From an uncultured Rhodobacter sp. (GTDB lineage Bacteria; Pseudomonadota; Alphaproteobacteria; Rhodobacterales; Rhodobacteraceae): 64,000 nt of DNA. Below the pieces are notes generated by a model that worked only from the letters and a program-made list of their open reading frames with translations, searched no databases and was not told the origin of the DNA. The stretch lies in assembly GCA_945952585.1 (NCBI GenBank), contig CAMFII010000001.1, positions 1 to 64,000 on the forward strand. Reading direction: 5' to 3'. This document shows positions 42,270 through 51,526 of this stretch, piece by piece (the stretch's first letter is position 1; the number at the start of each line of letters is the position of its first letter). The position numbers were made by a program, and so were the translations under genes.

Positions 42270-44063
42270 TCAGTCGCTTGGAATCTGGGAAACGTAGGTC
42301 CCCGGGGCAGAAGCAAGCTCTGGATGCTTCGAATCGCCGGCTTGCCGCGCCTTGACCATCGGGCCGGAACGGTCGGCCAGCCACTTTTCCCAGACCGGCC
42401 ACCAGCTTCCCTTGTGATACGTCGCCCCGGCTTTCCAGGCCTCGGCGTCGCCCAGAGGGCCGTCATGCATATAGTGACCGTACTTGCCCTTTGAAGGCGG
42501 GTTCACGATGCCGGCGATGTGGCCCGACTCCGACAGGACAAAGGTCTTGTCGGCGGACCCGAACTGCCGAATGCCGGCATAGGAGCTTTTCCAGGGGGCA
42601 ATGTGATCGGTCTCGCAGGCGATGGCGCAGATTGGCAGCGTCACGTCCTTCAGCGTCACCTTTTGGCCGAGCACCGGGAACCCCGCGTCGGCGAAGTTGT
42701 TCAACTGGCACAGCCCCCGCAGATACTCGACCGCCATCTTGCCCGGCAGGTTGGTGCCGTCTCCGTTCCAGTAGAGCAGATCGAAGGCGGGCGGCGGCTC
42801 GCCCAGCATGTAGCTGCGGATGGCCGGCTGATAGACGAGATCGTTGGAGCGCAGGTAGCTGAAGGTCCGGCCCATGAACAGCTTGGACATGATGCCATCG
42901 GCCTCGATCTGCCGTTCGATGCCGTTCACGAAGTCGTCGCTCAGGAATACGCCGACCTCTCCCGGTTCGCTGAAATCTGTCAGGGTGGTGAAGAAGGTCG
43001 CGCAGTTGATGTCCGTCGTACCGGTCTTTTGCAGATAGGCCAGTGTCAGCGCCAGCGTCGTGCCGGCGATGCAATAGCCGACGACATTGATCTTCTTCTC
43101 GCCGGTGATCTGGCGGACCTGATCCATCGCGGTCAGATAGCCCTCGCGGATGTAGTCATCCATTCCGGTATCCCGGTAGGAAGGATCGGGATTGACCCAG
43201 CTGACGATGAAGAGCGTATAGCCCTGGTCGACGATCCACTTGACCAGGCTGTTCTGCGCCTTGAGGTCGAGGATGTAGAACTTGTTGATCCAGGGCGGGA
43301 AGATCAGCAGCGGCGTCTTGTGCACCTTTTCGGTTGTCGGCGCGTACTGGATCAGCTCGAGCATCCGGTTGCGGAACACGACGGATCCCTTGGTCGTCGC
43401 GATGTTCTCGCCCAGCACGAAGGCGTTCCGGTCAGCCAGACTGACCAGTAGCTCGCCATCGCTGCCCTCGATGTCGCGCACGAGGTTTTCCAGCCCCTGC
43501 ACAAGGCTGCGCCCGTCGGTTTCGACCGCCCGGGTCAGGGCATCGGGATTGGTACCGAGGAAGTTCGAGGGGGCAAACATGTCGATGAACTGGCGGGTGA
43601 AATACTCCACCCGGCGACGGTCGGCCGGATCGAGGTTGTCCATTTCCGTGACGGCCCGCGAAACCGCTTCGGAATTCAGCAAATACTGCTGTTTGAGGTA
43701 GTTGAAGAACGGGTGGGTTTCCCAAAGCGGATTGGAGAAACGGCGATCCTTGGGTGTCGAATCGGGCGGGGCTTCGAGCGTGCCCTTGGCAAGGGCCTGC
43801 TGGGCTTCGACATAGTGTTTCAACGTCTTGCCCCAGTAGCTGATCTGATGCTCCAGAATCTTCGCCGGGTTCTGCATCATTTCCGCAACATAGGCAGCGG
43901 CGGCCTTCAAATAGACCTCGTTGCCGGGCCCATTCAGCGCGGGATCGACAGGTTTCCGCTTTGATAGCGCTACCATCAGCCTCTGGGACAGCTCCTCGAT
44001 CTTGGCGAGGTTCGCATTGAGCGCGTCCAGCCGGTCGGTGGTTTCGCTATCCTCAGTTGTCAT
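42270..44063 (-). CDS. phaC: Class I polyhydroxyalkanoate synthase
   Basis: A 597-residue enzyme polymerising 3-hydroxybutyryl-CoA to PHB. The lipase-like box GYCIAG places the nucleophile at Cys331, with the catalytic Asp in CETDHIAPWKS and the His in SGHIAGIVNPP. Length of about 600 residues marks class I. The N-terminus has a leader region of variable sequence. It is divergent from phaZ over 99 bases and followed on the same strand by phaP and phaR. Confidence 0.97.
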   Translation of the reverse strand: MTTEDSETTDRLDALNANLAKIEELSQRLMVALSKRKPVDPALNGPGNEVYLKAAAAYVAEMMQNPAKILEHQISYWGKTLKHYVEAQQALAKGTLEAPPDSTPKDRRFSNPLWETHPFFNYLKQQYLLNSEAVSRAVTEMDNLDPADRRRVEYFTRQFIDMFAPSNFLGTNPDALTRAVETDGRSLVQGLENLVRDIEGSDGELLVSLADRNAFVLGENIATTKGSVVFRNRMLELIQYAPTTEKVHKTPLLIFPPWINKFYILDLKAQNSLVKWIVDQGYTLFIVSWVNPDPSYRDTGMDDYIREGYLTAMDQVRQITGEKKINVVGYCIAGTTLALTLAYLQKTGTTDINCATFFTTLTDFSEPGEVGVFLSDDFVNGIERQIEADGIMSKLFMGRTFSYLRSNDLVYQPAIRSYMLGEPPPAFDLLYWNGDGTNLPGKMAVEYLRGLCQLNNFADAGFPVLGQKVTLKDVTLPICAIACETDHIAPWKSSYAGIRQFGSADKTFVLSESGHIAGIVNPPSKGKYGHYMHDGPLGDAEAWKAGATYHKGSWWPVWEKWLADRSGPMVKARQAGDSKHPELASAPGTYVSQIPSD

Positions 44064-44162
44064 AAGTCAAATTCCCCCCTAACGTTCGTTGACATTATCG
44101 TCGCAGGACTGGGGGGAAAAGCGGCGAATTGACCTACAGGCCCAGGCCGGGCAGGAGCGGCG

Positions 44163-45434
44163 ATGAAGTACATGTACACCTACGACGCCATGGAAACGGC
44201 GCGTAACACGAACGAATGGCTGGGCGCGACGGCCCGCGCGATCGCCTCCTATCCCGCCTTTGCCCTCTCGATGAACCCGGCGCTGAACTTCATGGCCGCC
44301 TGGGGCGAGGTGACGGAACGCACCTTCGGCCGCATGATCGTCAAACCCGACTGGGGGATCCGCTCCATCGTCGGGCCGGATGGCCAGGACCACCTTGTCG
44401 ACGTGAAATGCATCGTCGAAAAGCCGTTCGGCAACCTGATCCAGTTCTTCGTCCGTCGTCGGGGGCCCATGGCCCGCAAGGTGCTGCTCGTCGCACCGAT
44501 GTCCGGGCACTATGCCACCCTCCTCCGTTCGACCGTCTCCAGCCTGCTTCCGGACTGCGACGTCTATGTGACCGACTGGAAGAATGCCCGCGACATTCCG
44601 GTGAGCGCCGGCAAGTTCGATGTCGAGGACTACACGCTCTACCTCGTCGAGTTCATGCGCCACCTGGGTCCTGACACCCATGTCATCGCCGTCTGCCAGC
44701 CTGCACCGCTGACCCTGGCCGCGACCGCCTACCTGGCGGGTGAGGACCCGGAAGCCCAGCCGCGCTCGCTGACCCTGATCGGCGGCCCGATAGATCCCGA
44801 CGCGGCGGCAACCGAAGTGACCGACTTCGGACGCCGCATCACCATGGGGCAGCTTGAACAGATCGCCATCCAGCGCGTCGGCTTCAAGTACAAGGGCGCC
44901 GGTCGGCTGGTCTATCCGGGCCTCCTGCAACTGCAAAGCTTCATGTCGATGAACGCCGACCGTCACGGCAAGGCCTTCTTCGACCAGATCATCCGCGTCG
45001 CCCGCGGCGAGGCATCGGATCACGATGCTCATAACCGCTTCTACGACGAATACCTCGCGGTCATGGACATGACGGCCGAGTTCTATCTTTCCACGGTCGA
45101 GCGGATCTTCAAGAACCGCGAGATCGCGCAGAACCGGTTCATGGTCGGCGGCAAGAAGGTCGACATCGGCGCGATCACGCAGGTCGCGGTGAAGACGGTC
45201 GAAGGGGCGAATGACGACATTTCGGCTCCGGGCCAATGCGTCGCCGCGCTGAAGCTTCTGACCGGTCTGCCCGACAGCAAGAAAGCCAGCCATCTTGAGC
45301 CCGAGGCGGGCCATTACGGCATCTTCGCTGGCAAGTCCTGGCGTCTGAACATCCGCCCGCTCGTACTGAACTTCATCGACGCCAATTCTGCAGCGCCGAT
45401 GGCCAGCAAGCCGCGGATTGTCGTCACCAACTGA
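44163..45434 (+). CDS. phaZ: Intracellular polyhydroxybutyrate depolymerase
   Basis: A 423-residue enzyme that degrades native PHB granules in the cell. The nucleophile is Cys in THVIAVCQPAPLTL, as in the Ralstonia PhaZ1-type enzymes, and SFMSMNADRHGKAF and the His in EAGHYGIFAGKSWR complete the active-site region. GCAGGAG before the ATG supports the start. It is divergent from phaC, so synthesis and mobilisation genes share one intergenic region. Its stop lies at the edge of a 24-base palindrome shared with the next, convergent gene. Confidence 0.94.
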   Translation: MKYMYTYDAMETARNTNEWLGATARAIASYPAFALSMNPALNFMAAWGEVTERTFGRMIVKPDWGIRSIVGPDGQDHLVDVKCIVEKPFGNLIQFFVRRRGPMARKVLLVAPMSGHYATLLRSTVSSLLPDCDVYVTDWKNARDIPVSAGKFDVEDYTLYLVEFMRHLGPDTHVIAVCQPAPLTLAATAYLAGEDPEAQPRSLTLIGGPIDPDAAATEVTDFGRRITMGQLEQIAIQRVGFKYKGAGRLVYPGLLQLQSFMSMNADRHGKAFFDQIIRVARGEASDHDAHNRFYDEYLAVMDMTAEFYLSTVERIFKNREIAQNRFMVGGKKVDIGAITQVAVKTVEGANDDISAPGQCVAALKLLTGLPDSKKASHLEPEAGHYGIFAGKSWRLNIRPLVLNFIDANSAAPMASKPRIVVTN

Positions 45435-45455
45435 TGCTGCGCTAGCGCAGCATCA
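45432..45455. terminator. Perfect 24-base palindrome at the convergent phaZ / hydrolase ends
   Basis: The 12-base half TGATGCTGCGCT is followed by its exact reverse complement. The palindrome contains the phaZ stop codon (45432-45434) and the stop of the convergent hydrolase gene (TAG on the minus strand at 45444-45442). It would form a hairpin with an 11-bp stem or so in either transcript. It also contains CTGC...GCAG with six bases between, wider than PhaR sites. There is no T-tract. Confidence 0.6.
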
Positions 45456-46149
45456 GCGGTTCGTTCAGGAAATCCTCCATCGCGTCGGACACGAGTTCCG
45501 GCGCTTCCAGCGTCGGCAGATGCCCGGCCGAGGCAAGCTTCACGAAGCGCCCCTTCGGCATCAGCTCGGCCGTGAACTCCTGGCGCCGCGGTGGCACGAG
45601 CGTGTCGCACGCCCCCGCGATGATGAGCGTCGGCAGCAGCCAGCGCCGCAGGGTCTTCTGGTGGTCAGGCCGCCGCTGCCATGCCTTGGCCTGCGCCAGG
45701 TACTGTTCGGGGCCAAGGACGCGCGCCATGTCCAGCATGACCTCGAGCACCTCGTCGCGCCCCGGCCCGGGCGCAAGAGCGGCCGCCGGGATTTCACCCT
45801 TCATCGCCTCGTCAAGCCGGCCCATACGCGCCGCGACCAGCCGCGCCTCGCGGGCGCCCGCGGCCTGAGGCGTCTCACCGAACGGATCGGTCGAAATCAG
45901 GATGCAGCGCGTCACCCGGTCGGGCGCGCGCCGGATCACGTCCAGCGCAACCGTGCCCCCCAGCCCCTGCCCGGCGATGGCAAAGCGCTGCGGCGCCGCC
46001 GCGACGACCGCCGCCGACATGTCCTCGACCATCCCTGCGCCAAGCGGCATGACGATGACGGGCCGGGTCAGCGACAGGGCGACGATCTGGTGGAAGAACA
46101 CGCGGGCATCGCACATCAGCCCTGGCAACAGGATGACGGGTTCACTCAT
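45442..46149 (-). CDS. Alpha/beta hydrolase-fold protein lacking the nucleophile serine
   Basis: A 235-residue protein with the alpha/beta hydrolase layout: ILLPGLMCDARVF (oxyanion region), FAIAGQGLGGTVALDV at the nucleophile elbow, ACDTLVPPRR with the acid, and ASAGHLPTLEAP with the His. Where the family has G-x-S-x-G the codon gives Gly (G-Q-G-L-G-G), so the serine nucleophile is missing. The acid and His are kept. The protein may be a binding protein or use another mechanism. It is the second gene of a leftward pair and converges on phaZ. Confidence 0.85.
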   Translation of the reverse strand: MSEPVILLPGLMCDARVFFHQIVALSLTRPVIVMPLGAGMVEDMSAAVVAAAPQRFAIAGQGLGGTVALDVIRRAPDRVTRCILISTDPFGETPQAAGAREARLVAARMGRLDEAMKGEIPAAALAPGPGRDEVLEVMLDMARVLGPEQYLAQAKAWQRRPDHQKTLRRWLLPTLIIAGACDTLVPPRRQEFTAELMPKGRFVKLASAGHLPTLEAPELVSDAMEDFLNEPLMLR

Positions 46150-46164
46150 CGCTCTGCCCCGCAA

Positions 46165-46938
46165 TCAGACATGGGCCAGCACCTCGGCAAGGGTCGCCGT
46201 GATAAGGTCCAGGTTCTCCGGCGAGGAAAAGCGGTGATCGGCCCCCTTCACCAGCATCAGCCGGATGTCGTGCCCGCTGGCATGGTCGAGGAGCCGCAGC
46301 GCGACGCTTGGCGGCACGTCGGTATCCGCAGTGCCTTGCAGCAGCCGCACCGGGAAGGGCAGCGGCAAGGGGTCGCGCAGAACCAGGCGGCTGCGCCCTT
46401 CCTCGATCAGGCGTCGGGTAATGATATAGGGCTCGGGCGAGTAATCAGACGGCAGCTCGATCTTGCCCTCGGTCAGCAGCACCCGCCGCTGCGCCTCGCT
46501 GGCGCCCGCCCACATGCTGTCCTCGGTGAAATCCGGCGCAGCGGCGATCCCGACAAGGCCAGCAATCCGCTGCGGTATCGCCTTCGCCAGCAACAGCGAG
46601 ATCCAGCCGCCCATGGACGACCCCACAAGCACCTGCGGCCCCTCGGTCAATTGGGTGACGGCTGCCAGCGCATCCTCGAACCAGTCGCCAATGGAGCCAT
46701 CGAGGAAGTCACCCTCCGAAAGACCGTGTCCGGAATAGTCGAGTCTCAGGAAAGCTCGCCCCTCAGCCTCGGCCCAGGCCGCCAGATGTACCGCCTTGCT
46801 GCCCTGCATGTCGGACCGGAAGCCGTGCAGGAACACCACCCCCGGGCCATTTCCGGCAATACGGCGATAAGCGATGCGGCGGCCTTGCGGGGTCGTCAGG
46901 AAGTCTGGCGGGGGCACGGGGGGCTCGGACGAGGTCAT
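46165..46938 (-). CDS. Alpha/beta hydrolase (carboxylesterase/thioesterase type)
   Basis: A 257-residue hydrolase. FLHGFRSDMQGSKA, YSGHGLSEGDF, the nucleophile elbow LVGSSMGGWISLLLA, the acid in GTADTDVPPSVA and the His in GADHRFSSPE are all present. The overall pattern resembles ABHD10-type (palmitoyl-protein thioesterase-like) enzymes. It precedes the nucleophile-less hydrolase by 15 bases in the same direction. The natural substrate is unknown. Confidence 0.9.
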   Translation of the reverse strand: MTSSEPPVPPPDFLTTPQGRRIAYRRIAGNGPGVVFLHGFRSDMQGSKAVHLAAWAEAEGRAFLRLDYSGHGLSEGDFLDGSIGDWFEDALAAVTQLTEGPQVLVGSSMGGWISLLLAKAIPQRIAGLVGIAAAPDFTEDSMWAGASEAQRRVLLTEGKIELPSDYSPEPYIITRRLIEEGRSRLVLRDPLPLPFPVRLLQGTADTDVPPSVALRLLDHASGHDIRLMLVKGADHRFSSPENLDLITATLAEVLAHV

Positions 46939-47029
46939 GATCGCTATCTAGAGCGTCCCTGCCGGAAGCTGCAACCACATCACCGCGCGACGCAACCGCA
47001 GGGCAAAAGCCTGCCGATGGCGACGGTAA

Positions 47030-47698
47030 TCAGCCGATGCTTTGCGCAAGCACCCGGCTGATGGTGGTCAGGTTGCGCCCGCTTTCCTTGACCCAGGTGT
47101 TGAAGGCCGCCTGAACGGCCGCCATCGCCTTCTTCGATCCGGGGGCACCGTCGATCACGCCTTCCTCGACCAGCCGGGCAACGACATCGCGGCTGAGAAT
47201 GAAGCTGTCCTTCCCCATGTGGCGCAGCAGGTATTGCCCGGTCGTCCCGCCGAGACGGCTGCCGTTGCGCCCGAGCCACTCCACCAAACCGGCGAAATCC
47301 TCGGTCGGCCAGTCGGCGATGCGCCGGCCGAACGATCCGGCCTCGGCCGCGACCTCACACACGAAGACGGCGTTATCACGGATGGCGACGATCTTCGGCC
47401 CGCTGCGGATCACCCGGGTGTCACCCACCAGACGGTCGATCGCCTCGCCTTCCATCATCGAGACGCGGCCCGGATCGAACCCCAGGAATGCCTCCTCGAT
47501 CCCCGGCCACTTGTTTTCGACGACCTTCCAGCTGATGCCGGCCTGGAAGATCCCGCGCGCCATGGCCGCCAGCCATCGGTCGTCGGGGATCGCGGCAAGG
47601 GTTTCGGCCGACTTCGGAACCGGGGCCGCGGCCAGCACCGCCTCTTCGCTGCCCTTTCGATCGGCGGCGATGGCAAGGATCTCCGCGAATGTGCGCAT
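47030..47698 (-). CDS. DNA-3-methyladenine glycosylase I-like protein
   Basis: A 222-residue protein of the Tag superfamily (HhH-GPD-related fold). The pattern WLAAMARGIFQAGISWKVVENKW with SGPKIVAIRDNAVFV and YLLRHMGKDSFILSRDVVARL matches Tag-like proteins. The zinc-binding Cys and His residues of E. coli Tag at both ends are not obvious here, so this is a divergent member and the substrate (3-methyladenine) is not secure. It is divergent from thrS, 156 bases away, and alone on its strand. Confidence 0.78.
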   Translation of the reverse strand: MRTFAEILAIAADRKGSEEAVLAAAPVPKSAETLAAIPDDRWLAAMARGIFQAGISWKVVENKWPGIEEAFLGFDPGRVSMMEGEAIDRLVGDTRVIRSGPKIVAIRDNAVFVCEVAAEAGSFGRRIADWPTEDFAGLVEWLGRNGSRLGGTTGQYLLRHMGKDSFILSRDVVARLVEEGVIDGAPGSKKAMAAVQAAFNTWVKESGRNLTTISRVLAQSIG

Positions 47699-47854
47699 TC
47701 TGGCTCTCCCGGAAGATGGATGCGCGGACCCTGACAGAAGGTCGCTGTCCGGACAAGCGGGCCGCCGTTGACAATCCGCGTGCCTCGTCGCACAGAAGCT
47801 CGACAAACCCGCAACCGGGCGTTTCGTAGGCGCCAAAACGACGAGGAGCCGGCC

Positions 47855-49807
47855 ATGAGCCAGATTTCCCTGACATTCCCCGATGGCAACCAGCGCGACT
47901 TTTCCGCCGGCGTGACGCCTGCCGAAGTGGCCGCGTCGATCGCGCCGAGCCTTGCGAAGAAGGCGATCTCGGCCACCGTCGACGGCAAGCATTTCGACCT
48001 GCAATGGCCGATCACCGAAAGCGCCAGCATAGCCATCAACACGATGCAGGACGATGCCGTGGCGCTGGAACTGATCCGCCACGACCTCGCGCATATCATG
48101 GCCCGCGCGGTGCAGGAGCTTTGGCCCGACGTGAAGGTGACGATCGGCCCGGTCGTCGCCAATGGCTGGTATTACGACTTCGACCGCGAGGAGCCGTTCA
48201 GCCCCGAGGATCTGGGTGCGATCGAGGCGAAGATGAAGCAGATCATCAACGCCCGCGATCCGGTCCGGACCGAGGTCTGGAGCCGGGCGGATGCGATAGC
48301 CTACTACAAGAAGGCAGGCGAGCCCTTCAAGGTCGAGCTGGTCGAGGCGATCCCCGAGGACCAGAAGATCCGCATGTACTGGCATGGCGGATGGCAAGAT
48401 CTGTGCCGCGGTCCGCACCTGCAGAACACGGGGCAAGTCCCGGCAGACGCCTTCAAGCTGATGAGCGTCGCCGGTGCCTACTGGCGCGGCGACAGTAATA
48501 ACAAGCAGCTTCAGCGCATCTACGGCGTGGCGTTCAAGAACCGCGACGACCTGAAGGCCTATCTGACGATGCTCGAAGAGGCCGCCAAGCGCGACCACCG
48601 CAAGCTTGGCAAGGAAATGGAGCTGTTCCACCTGCAGGAAGAAGCGCCGGGCATGGTGTTCTGGCACCCGAACGGCTGGACGATCTACCGCACGCTGGAA
48701 GACTACATGCGCCGCCGCCTGCGCGGGGCCGGCTACAAGGAAATCCGCACGCCCCAGGTCGTTGACCGCGTGCTGTGGGAAAAGTCGGGCCATTGGGAGG
48801 CCTATCGCGAGAACATGTTCATCGTCGAGGTGGACGAGGAAGGCGCGAAGGAAAAGCGCATCAACGCGCTGAAGCCGATGAACTGCCCCTGCCATGTGCA
48901 GGTCTACAATCAGGGCCTCAAGTCCTACCGCGACCTGCCCCTGCGTCTGGCTGAATTCGGATCCTGCCACCGGTATGAAAGCTCGGGCTCCATGCACGGG
49001 CTGATGCGGGTGCGCGGCTTCACGCAGGACGACGCGCATATCTTCTGCACCGAGAACCAGATCGAAAGCGAATGCGCGAACTTCCTGACGCTGCTGTCGT
49101 CGATTTACCGCGACCTCGGCTTCGTGAAATTCGACATCAAGCTGTCGACGCGGCCCGACGTTCGCGTAGGCTCGGACGAGGTCTGGGACAAGGCCGAGAC
49201 CGCGCTTGAGAACGCCATCCGCAAGGTGACGAACGACTACACCATCGACCCCGGCGAAGGTGCCTTCTACGGGCCGAAGCTCGACTTCAAGCTGACCGAT
49301 GCGATCGGCCGGGAATGGCAGTGCGGCACGTTCCAGTGCGACTTCAACCTGCCGGTGCGGCTCGACGCGGAATACGTGGCCGAGGACGGGTCGAAACGCC
49401 GCCCGGTGATGCTGCACCGCGCGATCCTCGGCTCGTTCGAGCGCTTCATCGGCATCCTGATCGAAAACTACGCCGGCAAGATGCCCTTCTGGCTGGCGCC
49501 GCGCCAGGTCGTCGTCGCCTCGATCGTCTCGGATGCCGACGAGTATGTGCACGAGGTCACGAACGCGCTGCGGGCGGCGGGTCTGCGTGCCGAGGCGGAT
49601 ACGCGGAACGAAAAGATCAACTACAAGGTCCGCGAACATTCGGTCGGCAAGGTCCCGGTCATCCTCGCCATCGGCATGAAGGAGGTCCAGGACCGCACCG
49701 TTTCGCTGCGCCGGTTGGGGGACACCCGCACCGAAACGCTGGCACTTCCGGACGTGATCGCGGCTCTGGCGCAGGAAGCGACACCGCCCGACCTGGTGCC
49801 GGAGTAA
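47855..49807 (+). CDS. thrS: Threonyl-tRNA synthetase
   Basis: A 650-residue class II synthetase. The TGS domain starts [13 protein letters not shown], the editing domain has [18 protein letters not shown] (HxxxH) and later [10 protein letters not shown]-like sequence (here [10 protein letters not shown]), the catalytic core has [16 protein letters not shown] with the zinc Cys, [15 protein letters not shown], and the anticodon domain closes with [22 protein letters not shown] before the ATG sets the start, which excludes 29 open codons upstream. Length is normal. No T-box is expected in this phylum and none is seen. Confidence 0.97.
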   Translation: MSQISLTFPDGNQRDFSAGVTPAEVAASIAPSLAKKAISATVDGKHFDLQWPITESASIAINTMQDDAVALELIRHDLAHIMARAVQELWPDVKVTIGPVVANGWYYDFDREEPFSPEDLGAIEAKMKQIINARDPVRTEVWSRADAIAYYKKAGEPFKVELVEAIPEDQKIRMYWHGGWQDLCRGPHLQNTGQVPADAFKLMSVAGAYWRGDSNNKQLQRIYGVAFKNRDDLKAYLTMLEEAAKRDHRKLGKEMELFHLQEEAPGMVFWHPNGWTIYRTLEDYMRRRLRGAGYKEIRTPQVVDRVLWEKSGHWEAYRENMFIVEVDEEGAKEKRINALKPMNCPCHVQVYNQGLKSYRDLPLRLAEFGSCHRYESSGSMHGLMRVRGFTQDDAHIFCTENQIESECANFLTLLSSIYRDLGFVKFDIKLSTRPDVRVGSDEVWDKAETALENAIRKVTNDYTIDPGEGAFYGPKLDFKLTDAIGREWQCGTFQCDFNLPVRLDAEYVAEDGSKRRPVMLHRAILGSFERFIGILIENYAGKMPFWLAPRQVVVASIVSDADEYVHEVTNALRAAGLRAEADTRNEKINYKVREHSVGKVPVILAIGMKEVQDRTVSLRRLGDTRTETLALPDVIAALAQEATPPDLVPE

Positions 49808-49839
49808 GCGGCACCAACCGCCAAAATGGATGAAAACCA

Positions 49840-49872
49840 CCGGAATTTCGGCCGCGGCGCGGCCGAAACCGG
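49840..49872 (+). terminator. Hairpin downstream of thrS
   Basis: TTTCGGCCGC and GCGGCCGAAA form a perfect 10-bp stem with a GGC loop; CCGG repeats flank it and can extend the stem past a bulge. It lies 32 bases after the thrS stop and is followed by GATATTTC, a weak T-tract. It probably ends the thrS transcript. Confidence 0.6.
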
Positions 49873-50040
49873 GATATTTCACGAGATACTTGATTTTTTC
49901 CGGGGATGCGGCAGACTTTTTGTCGCGTGGCCGGAAGTGCTGCCGGGGTCCCCTGCCAGGGACGACGGGGAGAAACAGGTTCGGGGGACACGGCCCGGTG
50001 CAATCTCGCCCCGGGAGGACTGACTTAAGGAGAGAGCGGC
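49873..50040 (+). promoter_or_regulatory. Upstream region of the cold shock gene
   Basis: A 168-base stretch before the cold shock gene. It holds the AT-rich ACTTGATTTTTTCCGG near 49886 and CAGACTTTTTGTCGCG near 49911, and AAGGAGAGAGCGGC just before the start. Cold shock genes generally have long leaders that control translation; the region is of a suitable length. A promoter is likely near 49885-49920, but I cannot place its elements. Confidence 0.4.
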
Positions 50041-50247
50041 ATGCCGACCGGCACCGTGAAGTGGTTCAACGCGACCAAGGGTTATGGGTTCATCGCGCCG
50101 GATGACGGCGGCAAGGACATCTTCGTTCACATCTCGGCTGTGGAGCGGGCGGGCCTAAAGGGCCTGAACGACAACCAGAAGATCGGATACGAGCTTCAGT
50201 CGGGCCGGGATGGCCGCCAGTCGGCGGGAGACCTCAAGCTTCTCTGA
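50041..50247 (+). CDS. Cold shock domain protein
   Basis: A 68-residue single cold shock domain. RNP1 is seen as KGYGFIAP and RNP2 as IFVHISAVE; the start MPTGTVKWFNATKG is standard. It binds single-stranded RNA and DNA and acts as an RNA chaperone. The strong AAGGAGAG before the ATG and a hairpin 24 bases after the stop define a short monocistronic gene. CspA is only the generic symbol, so none is given. Confidence 0.96.
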   Translation: MPTGTVKWFNATKGYGFIAPDDGGKDIFVHISAVERAGLKGLNDNQKIGYELQSGRDGRQSAGDLKLL

Positions 50248-50268
50248 GCCAGCGCCAGGAAGGCTTCT

Positions 50269-50293
50269 CAGCCCGTGCCATAGGCGCGGGCTG
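50269..50293. terminator. Hairpin between cold shock and ArsC-like genes
   Basis: CAGCCCGTGCC and GGCGCGGGCTG form an 11-bp stem including one T-G pair, with a 3-base ATA loop. It lies between convergent genes, three bases from the ArsC-like stop. On the + strand it continues TCTCATTTG, which is moderately T-rich. Confidence 0.65.
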
Positions 50294-50295
50294 TC

Positions 50296-50622
50296 TCATT
50301 TGAGGAGCGCGGCGATCACCTTTTCGTCCCATCCGAGATAGAGGTCCTTGCCTGACCGGATCACAGGACGCTTCATCAGCGTGGGCTGTGCGGCAAGCTG
50401 CGCCTCAGGCTCGGCAGCCCTGAGGAACTCGCCCAGGGACCGCCAGGTCGTCGACTGACGGTTGATGATCGCGTCGCCGAAGGCCTGGACGAACTCGGCG
50501 ATCTCCTCAGCCTTCAGCGGTTCTGCGCGCACGTCGCGGAACGTTACCTCGATCCCTTCTGCCTTCAGGGCCTTGAGCGCCTTCTTGCAGGTATCGCAGG
50601 TCGAAATGCCGTAAAGGATCAT
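50296..50622 (-). CDS. ArsC/Spx-like thioredoxin-fold protein
   Basis: A 108-residue protein of the ArsC/Spx superfamily. The N-terminal MILYGISTCDTCKKALKAL has the CxxC redox motif, and later QPTLMKRPVI followed by YLGWDE is characteristic of the family (YffB/ArsC-like). In E. coli YffB has no known function; arsenate reductase activity cannot be claimed, and no other ars gene adjoins it. The upstream in-frame ATG ten codons earlier is unlikely. It is the last gene before the response regulator on the same strand. Confidence 0.88.
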   Translation of the reverse strand: MILYGISTCDTCKKALKALKAEGIEVTFRDVRAEPLKAEEIAEFVQAFGDAIINRQSTTWRSLGEFLRAAEPEAQLAAQPTLMKRPVIRSGKDLYLGWDEKVIAALLK

Positions 50623-50712
50623 TGCGGTGTCCGGTAAGAGGAGTCTGGACACCGTATGGACCCGCCGGAGAGGCTATGCAATCTGCAAAGGCAATGCCCT
50701 GGAACAGGTCGG

Positions 50713-51321
50713 TCACAGCAGGCTGAAATCACGGGCAATCATCGCCGCATGAGTGCGGTTCTTCGCACCCAGCTTCCGGCTCAACGTCTTCACATGCAGC
50801 TTGACCGTGACTTCCTGCAGGTCGTGGTCGCGTGCGATTTCCTTGTTGGACTTGCCTTCGCAAATGCCGCGCAGAACGTCGTGCTCTCGGCGAGACAGGT
50901 TGAAGCGCCCCTCCCCCGGCGAACCGGGATCGGTCAGTTCGCCGTAAGGCAGGAAGACATCGCCTTTCAGCATGGCCTGGACTGCAGCAATCATCGCCCG
51001 CGATCCGAGCGTCTTGGGCACGAAGCCCGCAGCCCCCGACCGCATCGCCGCCTCGGCGACTTCGCGCGAGGCAAAGCCTGACAGGATCGCAACAGGCTTG
51101 CCGCCGTTGGCCTTCAATGCCGAGACCACACCCTCGAGTCCATTCATGCCCGGCATGCTGTAGTCCAGCAGAACCAGATCGATCGGACCCTCTGCCTCGA
51201 TCACCGCCAGGGCATCCTGCAGGCTTCCGACGACTCTGGTTGCATCGAATCCCTCAGCCTTGAGGAAGGCCGCTATGGTTTCGCGAACCAGGTCGTGATC
51301 ATCTGCCAGCAGGATCCTCAT
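50713..51321 (-). CDS. NarL/FixJ-family response regulator
   Basis: A 202-residue regulator with an N-terminal receiver (ILLADDHDLVRETIAAFL; phospho-acceptor Asp53 in LLDYSMPGMNG; Lys in FVPKTL) and a LuxR-type helix-turn-helix at the C-terminus (LSRREHDVLRGICEGKSNKEIARDH, VTVKLHVKTLSRKLGAKNRT). It is divergent from a hybrid histidine kinase gene, 205 bases away, and is the likely output of that kinase. The stimulus is unknown. Confidence 0.94.
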   Translation of the reverse strand: MRILLADDHDLVRETIAAFLKAEGFDATRVVGSLQDALAVIEAEGPIDLVLLDYSMPGMNGLEGVVSALKANGGKPVAILSGFASREVAEAAMRSGAAGFVPKTLGSRAMIAAVQAMLKGDVFLPYGELTDPGSPGEGRFNLSRREHDVLRGICEGKSNKEIARDHDLQEVTVKLHVKTLSRKLGAKNRTHAAMIARDFSLL

Positions 51322-51526
51322 GATCGGTTCAGCCAGCCCGCCTGTTCGGTGATAGTCGCCTCAACCGGGATTGGCTGGAGCTTTCCCGATCTTCTCGAAA
51401 TCCGGCAAGTCTGCAACCCAGATTCACCTCTTGCCTGAACGACCGACCGGCGCACTTGAACGCGGGGCAGGTTCGGCTAGCCTTCGGGCCGGAGGATGGT
51501 CGACCAGCGTGGAAAGGAAAGCCGGA

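Noticed and set aside
44072-44118. TTCCCCCC / GGGGGGAA inverted repeat between phaC and phaZ
   Set aside because: One arm is probably the purine-rich ribosome site of phaC and the loop is over 30 bases, so it is more likely chance than a hairpin.
47030-49882. A 950-codon open frame on the minus strand across thrS
   Set aside because: It runs antisense to thrS with GC-rich third positions that suppress stops; it resembles no known protein, while the thrS frame is complete and conserved. The true minus-strand gene inside it is the Tag-like gene only.
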